From CBDUQI01 sp965369325 (GTDB lineage: Bacteria; Pseudomonadota; Gammaproteobacteria; Steroidobacterales; JBCBZW01): 17,954 bases of DNA. This document shows positions 7,680 to 13,089 of the stretch, in pieces (position 1 is the first letter of the stretch; every line of letters begins with the position of its first letter). The notes under the pieces were generated by a model. It searched no databases and was not told the DNA's origin. It saw nothing but the letters and a program-made list of their open reading frames with translations. A program made the translations under genes and the position numbers. The stretch is from positions 1-17,954 of the forward strand of contig CBDUQI010000117.1 in the NCBI GenBank assembly GCA_965369325.1. Reading direction: 5' to 3'.

Positions 7680-8072
7680 ATGAGTGATGTGTTTATCAGT
7701 TATGCGCGTCAGGAAGAGTCTCGCGTTGAGCAACTCATCAACGCTTTGGAAACAAGCGGATACTCTGTATGGCTAGACCGACAGGTGACCGCGGGCGCGC
7801 GATACGCAACTGAAATTGAAAAGGCATTGGATGAAGCGAAATGTGTTCTCGTTCTATGGTCGTCAGCTTCCGTGAAGAGTGACTGGGTGCTGGATGAGGC
7901 CGCATACGCACGTGATGAGGGGAAGCTAATCCAAGTATTGCTCGACGATGTGGAGCTCCCGGTCGGATTCCGTCAGCGAGTTTGGTTAGATCTGAGGGAG
8001 GCATGTTCTAAATCCGAGGCAACCGCCATGAATCCGCTCCTTGCGGCAGTTAATGAGGCCGTGAATAGGTGA
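7680..8072 (+). CDS. TIR-domain protein 2 (stand-alone, 130 aa)
   Basis: This is a minimal TIR domain. It shows beta-A DVFISYARQEE (3-13), helix A, GYSVWLDRQVTAG (27-39, BB loop), the strand CVLVLWSSASV, and SDWVLDEAAYA (67-77) with Glu73 at the catalytic position. It resembles the N-terminal TIR half of longer bacterial proteins that usually continue with a membrane or TPR region; here the protein stops after the TIR fold. It is only distantly related to TIR protein 1, so the pair is unlikely to be a recent duplication. A core site GTTAGGC begins 31 bp after its stop, consistent with the 3' end of a cassette. A weak purine-rich stretch (GAGCGAGCG) is the only ribosome binding site candidate. 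A role in NAD-based signalling or NAD depletion is inferred from the family. Confidence 0.85.
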   Translation: MSDVFISYARQEESRVEQLINALETSGYSVWLDRQVTAGARYATEIEKALDEAKCVLVLWSSASVKSDWVLDEAAYARDEGKLIQVLLDDVELPVGFRQRVWLDLREACSKSEATAMNPLLAAVNEAVNR

Positions 8073-8100
8073 CACCCTGAGACTGTCCACTGAGCGCCTC

Positions 8101-8298
8101 ATGTTAGGCGCGGAGGTTAGCGTGCAGCTCGCCTACTCAGTGGTGGGGTTTGCACATGCGCCCAATAGACAATCCGTCTTACTACATGCCGCGGCAGATG
8201 CCGCTCGAGAAGCGGTGCCGTCTGCGTACAAAGGCTTTGATCCTATTGTGAGAATGCGTGGCGTCCATTACAACGGGGAGGCCCATCCCGTTCGTTAG
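8101..8298 (+). CDS. Doubtful 65-aa reading frame filling a 191-bp core-to-core segment
   Basis: The frame opens with an ATG whose G is the first base of one GTTAGGC (8103) and closes with the TAG inside the next GTTAGGC (8296-8298), so it exactly fills the segment between two core sites. The peptide (MLGAEVSVQLAYSVV start, HPVR end) has no recognisable domain and there is no ribosome binding site. The segment also contains an imperfect stem around GCAGATGCCGCT/AGCGGTGCCGTCTGC, so it may be non-coding or part of a recombination site. I list it because its boundaries are striking, not because I am convinced it is translated. Confidence 0.2.
   Translation: MLGAEVSVQLAYSVVGFAHAPNRQSVLLHAAADAAREAVPSAYKGFDPIVRMRGVHYNGEAHPVR
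8103..8109 (+). other. Integron core-site-like heptamer (GTTAGGC) after the TIR genes
   Basis: Exact GTTAGGC. The 20 bases ending here, CTGAGCGCCTCATGTTAGGC, align with those ending at 10042 (CTGTGCGTTACGTGTTAGGC), sharing CTG-x-GCG and TGTTAGGC. This suggests homologous L'-R' half-sites at the ends of two different gene segments. No inverse core is visible upstream. Confidence 0.45.
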
Positions 8299-8300
8299 GC
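8294..8300 (+). other. Integron core-site-like heptamer (GTTAGGC) before the SET gene
   Basis: Exact GTTAGGC. A small hairpin, AACGGG...CCCGTT with a bulged G, immediately precedes it (about 8271-8292). The SET gene's ATG is 10 bp after the heptamer, the tight spacing typical of cassette genes. With the attC at 8892-9005 it would bound one complete cassette. Confidence 0.45.
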
Positions 8301-8309
8301 GGATGTAGT

Positions 8310-8822
8310 ATGCGAGACAAACCAACCGGTGGCCTATGCATTCCTTATGTAGTTCGCCACACAGCAGACAAAGGCCGAGGCGTTTTCGCTGAGGCGAAAG
8401 TATCCCAAGGAGCCACGGTATGGAAGCATGTGCCGGGCCATTACACTGTGCACAATGAGCAATCGCTAAAGGCCCTTCTAGCCGACTTGTCGCACGAGGA
8501 TGCGGTGTACGAACTGACGCACATTCACTCGGTTGCCGAGTTCCCTGGGCTAATGGCTCGGGTTTTTGACGACGGTGAACTGATCAACCACTCGGCCCAA
8601 CCCACCTTAGTGGTGAACCCGGATTCAGCAGGCTATCGAGCCCCAGCGGCCGCGACGGTGCTGGAAGTATCCGATGCGCTGCTCGACACACGATTTACCC
8701 TGATCGCCGCAAGCGATATAGACGTCGGTGAGGAACTTACCTTGGACTACAATAAAGATCCGGCGAAATCTGCGGGTTGTCCCAACGTAAGGCAATACGC
8801 GGATATCTGGTATTGTCGATGA
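8310..8822 (+). CDS. Small SET-domain protein (putative protein-lysine methyltransferase)
   Basis: The 170-residue protein has the ordered SET-domain motifs: KGRGVFA (21-27), DDGELINHSAQPT (87-99, the NHS/pseudoknot motif), and DIDVGEELTLDYN (136-148, the GEEL-x-x-DY motif) just before the C-terminus. SET enzymes transfer methyl groups from S-adenosylmethionine to lysine. The canonical Asn-His-Ser and the Tyr of DYN are present, so activity is plausible. The usual Cys-rich post-SET region is reduced to a CPN-type tail (Cys157). No other domain is present. It sits alone between a core site and an attC-like palindrome, so it looks like a single-gene cassette. Its target is unknown; small bacterial SET proteins are often of uncertain function. 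Confidence 0.8.
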   Translation: MRDKPTGGLCIPYVVRHTADKGRGVFAEAKVSQGATVWKHVPGHYTVHNEQSLKALLADLSHEDAVYELTHIHSVAEFPGLMARVFDDGELINHSAQPTLVVNPDSAGYRAPAAATVLEVSDALLDTRFTLIAASDIDVGEELTLDYNKDPAKSAGCPNVRQYADIWYCR

Positions 8823-8891
8823 GGTAGGGGAAGCATCGCTGGCGTCGGAGGCGACGAGCGAGCCTGGCGAGGAACCAAGTGTTGGCTCCCT

Positions 8892-9005
8892 ATCTAACAG
8901 GTCGCTGAAGATGAGGGCGGTGACTCGCGACTCCGTTCGCTGCCACTCCAGTCCCCGTGAGTCAAGTCCGCCGAGCTTGGAATTGAGCAACACCACATGT
9001 TAAGA
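8892..9005 (+). other. attC-like recombination site (imperfect palindrome)
   Basis: The inverse core ATCTAAC (8892-8898) matches RYYYAAC and is followed by AGGTC and GCTGAAG, the R''-spacer-L'' layout of integron attC sites. The right side has TTGAGCAAC (8983-8991) and a core GTTAAGA (8999-9005). GTCGCTGAA (8901-8909) pairs with TTGAGCAAC at 7 of 9 positions, leaving a G mismatch where attC sites carry an extrahelical base. An inner stem pairs GGCGG and TGACTC (8917-8926) with GAGTCA and CCGCC (8959-8973). The last base of the core deviates from GTTRRRY, and the L'-R' spacer is long. It is the best-formed recombination site in the window. Confidence 0.6.
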
Positions 9006-9989
9006 CACATCGAGATCTCGATAGTTGAAGGCGATGCGTTGGAAGCGCGCGGAGACGTACTTGCTCTTAAACACGCAGACGGCTTGTATGGCCTTGATGC
9101 CCTCGTATGCAGAGAGTTGGAGGCACACGGCGTTGATGTTCGTGGCCGGCTGCCTGAGCGCGGAAAGACGCTGATGATCGAATCGCAGGGACAGCTATCG
9201 GTGCATTCTGTGCTCTTTCTGGGTGTTGGTGATCTTTACCAGTTCAAATACCGAGGCATCAGAGAATTCGCTACCTCCGTATTGGCCGTGTTAGCGCAGG
9301 AAGCGCCAAAAACAAGGGAGTTAGTCGTCACCGTTCATGGCGCGAACTACGGTCTTGATGAAACCGAAGCGCTTGAATCAGAGGTGGCAGGATTCGTTGA
9401 CGGCATCTCTGTCGGAGAGTGCCCAGCTGCGTTGGAGAGAATCCGAATTGTAGAGCACAGTCCCGGGCGGGCCACTCGAATGGCTGTAGTTCTAGGTGGA
9501 TTACTACCTCAAGGGCGTATTCCGCTGGGCCAGTCCGAGAAACTCGAGGAGATTGGATCTCGAGCAATATCACGGCTTCGGGGCGTGGGTTACGATTCTG
9601 ACGCGAAGCCCCATGTGTTTGTCGCAATGCCGTTCGCTGAGGAGATGACGGATGTCTACCACTTCGGGATTGCTGGCGCAGTAAACGCTGCTGGCTTTCT
9701 ATGCGAGCAAGCGGACCTATCTACTTTCACCGGTGACGTGCTAGCTTGGGTCAAGCGGCGCATTGATAGCGCATCGATAGTAATCGCCGATCTTACCGGT
9801 GCAAATCCAAACGTCTACTTGGAGGTGGGGTATGCGTGGGGCATGGACCGACCTACGATACTCCTGCTAAGGCATGGTGAAAAGTTGAGGTTTGACGTTC
9901 AAGGCCAGCGTTGTTTGATATACAAGAACATTCGCCACTTAGAGAAAATGCTCGCGAAGGAGCTCAATGGTCTTGACGTCTCGGAGTAG
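8997..9989 (+). CDS. Macro-like domain fused to a TIR/deoxyribosyltransferase-like nucleotide-binding domain
   Basis: The 330-residue protein has two parts. Residues 4-170 alternate strands and helices in a macro-like pattern: ISIVEGDALEARGDVLAL (7-24), SVLFLGVGDL (71-80), VTVHGANYGLDETEALE (111-127). This also resembles the N-terminal domain of M17 aminopeptidases. Residues 205-325 form a Rossmannoid nucleoside-2-deoxyribosyltransferase/TIR-like domain: HVFVAMPF (206-213), then IVIADLTGANPNVYLEVGYAWG (261-282), with Glu276 in the position of the catalytic or NAD-ribose-contacting Glu. Such domains bind or cleave NAD or nucleotides. The only sensible start, ATG 8997, spans the attC core (the G of ATG is the G of GTTAAGA). 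No membrane segment is visible. Context next to TIR enzymes suggests a sensor/effector for an ADP-ribose-type signal; this is inference. Confidence 0.65.
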   Translation: MLRHIEISIVEGDALEARGDVLALKHADGLYGLDALVCRELEAHGVDVRGRLPERGKTLMIESQGQLSVHSVLFLGVGDLYQFKYRGIREFATSVLAVLAQEAPKTRELVVTVHGANYGLDETEALESEVAGFVDGISVGECPAALERIRIVEHSPGRATRMAVVLGGLLPQGRIPLGQSEKLEEIGSRAISRLRGVGYDSDAKPHVFVAMPFAEEMTDVYHFGIAGAVNAAGFLCEQADLSTFTGDVLAWVKRRIDSASIVIADLTGANPNVYLEVGYAWGMDRPTILLLRHGEKLRFDVQGQRCLIYKNIRHLEKMLAKELNGLDVSE

Positions 9990-10035
9990 TTGCCGACGGA
10001 CGCCAATGCCAGTCCACAGCCCCTGTGCGTTACGT

Positions 10036-10042
10036 GTTAGGC
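10036..10042 (+). other. Integron core-site-like heptamer (GTTAGGC) after the macro/TIR-like gene
   Basis: Exact GTTAGGC, 46 bp after the preceding stop codon and 35 bp before the ATG of the next gene. A small perfect hairpin CACAG-ccc-CTGTG (10015-10027) precedes it, and the adjoining bases resemble those at 8103. No inverse core is visible, so it remains a half-site. Confidence 0.45.
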
Positions 10043-10076
10043 GGCCAACAATCATCGATTACAAAGGAGTTCAGTT

Positions 10077-10991
10077 ATGACAATAACTAAATGCCGAGTC
10101 TCCTATCTCAGCACCCTGTTCGTGTTCTTCTACTCGAACACCGGCTACGCGCAATCCGCGTTCGACTTCGAAGCCACGTTGGTAGGAGCGGAAATTTCCG
10201 GACTAGTCGACTTGTTCGGTCCCCCGGTCGATCCAGAGAACTATTCCAGCGGATTTACTCTGTTCGACTACCTTGATGATGACGGTGTAACCGAGGAGGG
10301 TGCTCTCCCGATATTCGTGACTGACGACGTTGCTGATTTCGTCTCGCCATCGCTAGTTGGAACTGCTGAGTACAATTGGTCGGATGCCGATATGGACGAA
10401 AACTCCGCCATCTCCACTGATCCACTGGATGCCGTGTTCCAGCTTGATCTGTTTGCACTTGGTGCCCAGCTCCCGATAACCGATTCCTTCGGCCAGCTGC
10501 GCACTAGTTTGTACGGCGATGTAGCAGAGTTGGAGCTGCACAACCGATTCGAGGAGTTCGAGAACAGTTGGGCTATCGATGTCATTACACGGGAGTACCA
10601 GGTCGACTGGTCTTCTAGCTGCTGTGGTAGTCCGGAGAGTTACACTATTCAAGGATCAGCCCTGACGACGCATCAGTTTGTACTAAGTGCTTTCTTCATC
10701 GATCTAGAGTTTCAGAACGACGATGTAACTGACCCCCTCTTGGATGCTCTGGACCCCGGCCTTCAGCTGGTTACCGGGACTCTCACACTGGTTTTCGTAG
10801 ATACGATACCGGTCATTCCACCGATTCCCGGTTACACGGGCCTCGCGAATCTACTAACGCTCGATTACTCGATTACCGCAATAGCGCCCCAAGGAAGCTT
10901 GACCGCCGTGCCAATACCCGCCGGCTTTTGGCTGCTGTTGTCTGCGATCACACTGTTGGGCCGTCGCGGGCTCACGTTAGGTGCTCGTTGA
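10077..10991 (+). CDS. Secreted VPLPA/PEP-CTERM sorting-signal protein
   Basis: The 304-residue protein has a Sec signal peptide (about 1-26, ending GYAQS). Its C-terminal tripartite tail has the motif AVPIPAGFW, a hydrophobic helix (LLLSAITLL) and a basic end (GRRG...GAR). This is the VPLPA variant of the PEP-CTERM signal recognised by exosortases at the inner membrane. The region between is acidic, rich in Asp, Ser and Thr, and carries a lone CC pair (SSCCGS); no catalytic domain is recognised. The start is supported by AAAGGAG 8 bp before the ATG. The gene lies 35 bp after a core site, so it could itself be a cassette. A GTTAGGT at 10976 falls inside its last codons. A matrix or surface role is inferred from the family only. 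Confidence 0.75.
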   Translation: MTITKCRVSYLSTLFVFFYSNTGYAQSAFDFEATLVGAEISGLVDLFGPPVDPENYSSGFTLFDYLDDDGVTEEGALPIFVTDDVADFVSPSLVGTAEYNWSDADMDENSAISTDPLDAVFQLDLFALGAQLPITDSFGQLRTSLYGDVAELELHNRFEEFENSWAIDVITREYQVDWSSSCCGSPESYTIQGSALTTHQFVLSAFFIDLEFQNDDVTDPLLDALDPGLQLVTGTLTLVFVDTIPVIPPIPGYTGLANLLTLDYSITAIAPQGSLTAVPIPAGFWLLLSAITLLGRRGLTLGAR

Positions 10992-11021
10992 GAACCCGAG
11001 CGCACCGGAGGGCTCGAAGTC

Positions 11022-11183
11022 ATGTTAGTAAGCATCAATGCTATTCGCTCGATATTCGTAACCGCCCGGTGCGTGCTCCTGCCTGGTGTTATTTTCGCGT
11101 TTGGCTTTGACGTTGGAGTGCTCTTGACGATTATGACGTCAGAGATCAAGGTTGTCAGCCTTCAGGGAGAGCATTTTGGCTAG
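11022..11183 (+). CDS. Small membrane peptide, 53 aa
   Basis: ATG at 11022 opens a 53-codon frame (MLVSINAIRSIFVTARCVLL...) ending at TAG 11181-11183. CGGAGGG lies 9 bp upstream, a good Shine-Dalgarno sequence, which is the main reason for accepting it. A hydrophobic stretch covers about residues 17-38, enough for one membrane span, followed by a short polar tail. It lies just upstream of the HEAT-like gene on the same strand and may lead the operon 11022-12497. No family is recognised. Confidence 0.5.
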   Translation: MLVSINAIRSIFVTARCVLLPGVIFAFGFDVGVLLTIMTSEIKVVSLQGEHFG

Positions 11184-11215
11184 CTCAAGATGAACGGTAC
11201 ACCATATTCCCAGAC

Positions 11216-11749
11216 TTGGAGGCTTTGGCAATCAGTTGGTCAAAGATATTCCCGGTAATGCGGGCGCTTTCACGGGGCGCTGATGGCGACGGTATGCAAT
11301 CTGACGAACAACGCGACTTCGATCGACGCCTTTGTGCTGTCGAATGGGAGACGTACGAAACCGCTTATGGTCCTGCTACCACAGTTCCGCGATTGCTCAA
11401 GGCGCTGAGATTCGGTAGTCCTGCGGAATCAGAATCGGCTTCACATGAGCTATGGTGTGGGTTGTGTCACCAACATGCCTATATTTCGAATGCAGCGCTT
11501 CCTGCCTATGAGTTTCTGCTGGAGGCGCTCAATTGTTGTTCCAAGACGTTGGAGATAGAGTTGCTAGATATATTCTTGGGTTTTGCCGTCTGTAGCCGAA
11601 GTAGTATGCCTGATACGGACACCGTCTTGTATCGCAAGATTCGAGAGAGGCTTGTTAGAGACCGAGCCGTTTTTGAGAGATTTTCTCTAGTTGACGATGA
11701 CGATGAGTTTGCGAGTCGCATCCTCGAGGAGTTGGCCGCGCATGCATAA
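11216..11749 (+). CDS. HEAT-repeat-like hypothetical protein
   Basis: The 177-residue protein is helical. A stretch W45-E-T-Y-E-T-A-Y-G-P-A-T-T-V-P (45-58), then LLKAL, then A...ELWCGLCHQHAY (75-89), then ALPAYEFLLEAL (94-105) matches a pattern I know from bacterial HEAT-repeat proteins (W..Y..AYG.A..VP.LL..L, then HQ...A.PFL..LL). These are common near toxins or in stress loci, sometimes annotated as immunity-like. The TTG start at 11216 is uncertain; in-frame ATGs at 11258 and 11294 would keep the domain. It ends overlapping the next gene's ATG (11742), so the two are probably translationally coupled. No toxin gene is seen here, and the function is unknown. Confidence 0.65.
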   Translation: MEALAISWSKIFPVMRALSRGADGDGMQSDEQRDFDRRLCAVEWETYETAYGPATTVPRLLKALRFGSPAESESASHELWCGLCHQHAYISNAALPAYEFLLEALNCCSKTLEIELLDIFLGFAVCSRSSMPDTDTVLYRKIRERLVRDRAVFERFSLVDDDDEFASRILEELAAHA

Positions 11750-12497
11750 AAAAAAGATGCAGCGATTGGTAGGGGAGTCTTTTTCTCCGTGGTCTAAGAA
11801 AGCGCGATGGGCACTAGAGCAATGCGGCCTGGCTTACGGCTATCGGGAATACATTCCGACTTTGAGTGAGCCAGGGTTAAGGTGGCGCATGCGGCAGTGG
11901 AGGGGCTCTGTCTCCGTTCCTGTACTTTTCGCCGGCGATCGGATCTATCGTGGGTCGTGGGAGATTGCGTGCTACGCAAACGAGATGAGTGGCGATGCAC
12001 GTTTGGGCGATATGGCGGTGATTAAGTCTTGGGACGAACTGAGTGAAAAGGCCCTCGCCGAGGGCCGAACGCGCGTTGTTCGTGGCGTCCTAAACAATCA
12101 CCAAGCTCTCGAAGAGTCGCTTCCAGGCTTTGTTCCATCTTTCCTGCGCCGGCCAATGCGTTTCCTGTCGCGCGATGCTGCAAAACGGCTCGACCGAAAA
12201 TACGCTCATTTGGTGAGCCCGGGTGCGCTGCGTCAGGCACTCGAACGCACTCGGGAAGGGCTGACCGAGGCCGGTGGTAACTATCTATTGGGTCGTTTCA
12301 GCTATGCCGATATTTCTATGGCTGTGGTGTTAGAGGTCGTCGCGCCAATTGCCGATACGGAGCCGCCGCTGGGGCCTGCCACCCTGCAGTGCTGGAACGA
12401 CCTAGATATGGCTAGCGAATTTCAGGATTTAGTGGAATGGCGCAACCGCCTAGCAAGAACGGACGCGACATCGTTCACGCAGTTCAGTGCGGCATGA
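11742..12497 (+). CDS. Glutathione S-transferase-like protein
   Basis: The 251-residue cytoplasmic protein (from ATG 11742) has a thioredoxin-like N-terminal domain. RLVGESFSPWSKKARWALEQ (8-27) carries the active-site-type Ser in SPW. SVSVPVLF (56-63) contains the cis-proline. RGSWEIACYAN (70-80) matches the glutathione gamma-glutamyl contact loop. An all-helical C-terminal region with LLGRFSYADISMAVVLEVV, the GST C-terminal N-capping region, follows. I chose ATG 11742 because GAGGAG is 10 bp upstream and it overlaps the preceding stop; an earlier in-frame start at 11691 would lie inside the HEAT gene. It may conjugate or reduce electrophiles; the substrate is unknown. Confidence 0.78.
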   Translation: MHKKKMQRLVGESFSPWSKKARWALEQCGLAYGYREYIPTLSEPGLRWRMRQWRGSVSVPVLFAGDRIYRGSWEIACYANEMSGDARLGDMAVIKSWDELSEKALAEGRTRVVRGVLNNHQALEESLPGFVPSFLRRPMRFLSRDAAKRLDRKYAHLVSPGALRQALERTREGLTEAGGNYLLGRFSYADISMAVVLEVVAPIADTEPPLGPATLQCWNDLDMASEFQDLVEWRNRLARTDATSFTQFSAA

Positions 12498-12540
12498 CGT
12501 AATTGGATGTGGGGTGAGCTATTATCCATTTTTTTGCCGC

Positions 12541-12575
12541 CGGCATAATCGCAATGCCGGGCCAGTCGTACTGGC
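12541..12575. repeat. Two abutting small hairpins between the GST-like and membrane-protein genes
   Basis: CCGGCAT (12541-12547) pairs with ATGCCGG (12555-12561), and the next stem GCCAGT-cgt-ACTGGC (12561-12575) shares its first base with it. A run of seven T's lies upstream of the first stem, not downstream, so neither is a standard terminator for plus-strand transcription. They could be a protein-binding site or a remnant of a recombination site. Confidence 0.45.
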
Positions 12576-12689
12576 GCGGGGCGGCCCCAACAAATCAATG
12601 TACACCTGACACGAGACTCTTTCGCCGCCACTGTAGTCGTTTCGCGTCAAGTGTCACCGAGCTTGAGTGTTACGTCCAAGGAGTTAAAA

Positions 12690-13088
12690 GTGCTGAAGAT
12701 ACTTCAAGGGATTAACGTGCTGATCGCCGGTATGGGAGTTCTACACATTGTGATCGGAATCATGGCGAGCGCTCCGACCGAGGCCGCCCGAGTTTGGTTC
12801 ATTGGCAGTGGCATCGCGATACTGGTCCATTCATTGTCGAACTTCGCGGCCATTCAGCAGCTACGCGATTTTGGCGTCGTATCCAACGGTTGGCTGGCCA
12901 GTGGCGTCATCGTCCTCGGATTCGTCTCATATGTTTGTTGGGTTCTCCCGGAACCACAGAACTTTCTGCTCTTGGTTCTTCTTGTAGTACAAGTCTCGCT
13001 CTCGGCCGCCATCGTGATGAGTCGCCTCAAACGGCAAGCATGTCGACGCATCGCTGATGCGCCAGCTTTACCTAGCGGCCGAAGGTGA
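12690..13088 (+). CDS. Four-helix integral membrane protein of unknown function
   Basis: The 132-residue protein (from GTG 12690) has four predicted membrane spans: about 6-26, 34-54, 66-86 and 90-110. A basic cytoplasmic tail (RLKRQACRR) follows. I prefer GTG 12690 over the upstream GTG at 12651 because AAGGAG lies 6 bp before it, whereas the upstream start has no ribosome binding site. No conserved motif is recognised. It ends one base before the convergent hydrolase stop codon. A 193-bp gap with two hairpins separates it from the GST-like gene, so it may have its own promoter. Confidence 0.7.
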   Translation: MLKILQGINVLIAGMGVLHIVIGIMASAPTEAARVWFIGSGIAILVHSLSNFAAIQQLRDFGVVSNGWLASGVIVLGFVSYVCWVLPEPQNFLLLVLLVVQVSLSAAIVMSRLKRQACRRIADAPALPSGRR

Positions 13089-13089
13089 T

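Larger units (their letters stand above)
6855..10042. mobile_element. Candidate integron-type gene-cassette segment without integrase
   Basis: Four exact GTTAGGC heptamers in the same orientation and one attC-like palindrome punctuate this 3.2-kb stretch at gene boundaries. A given heptamer is expected by chance far less than once on one strand in this length. All genes between them are on the plus strand and encode unrelated accessory functions: two TIR proteins, a SET protein and a macro/TIR-like fusion. Two genes start within about 35 bp of a core site, as in cassettes. No integrase or attI is seen, so at most this is an integrase-less attC cluster or an array edge. Only one site has both halves, so the assignment is tentative. 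Confidence 0.5.

Noticed and set aside
7014..8072. Calling the TIR pair a canonical Thoeris system
   Set aside because: No SIR2-SLOG or macro-transmembrane ThsA gene lies next to the TIR genes; the macro-like fusion is separate, soluble-looking and beyond two core sites.
10976..10982. GTTAGGT as another core site
   Set aside because: It fits GTTRRRY but lies inside the coding sequence of the VPLPA protein tail with no palindrome or inverse core nearby.
11024..11030. GTTAGTA overlapping the start of the 53-aa gene as a core site
   Set aside because: It breaks the GTTRRRY consensus and has no L'-like sequence upstream.
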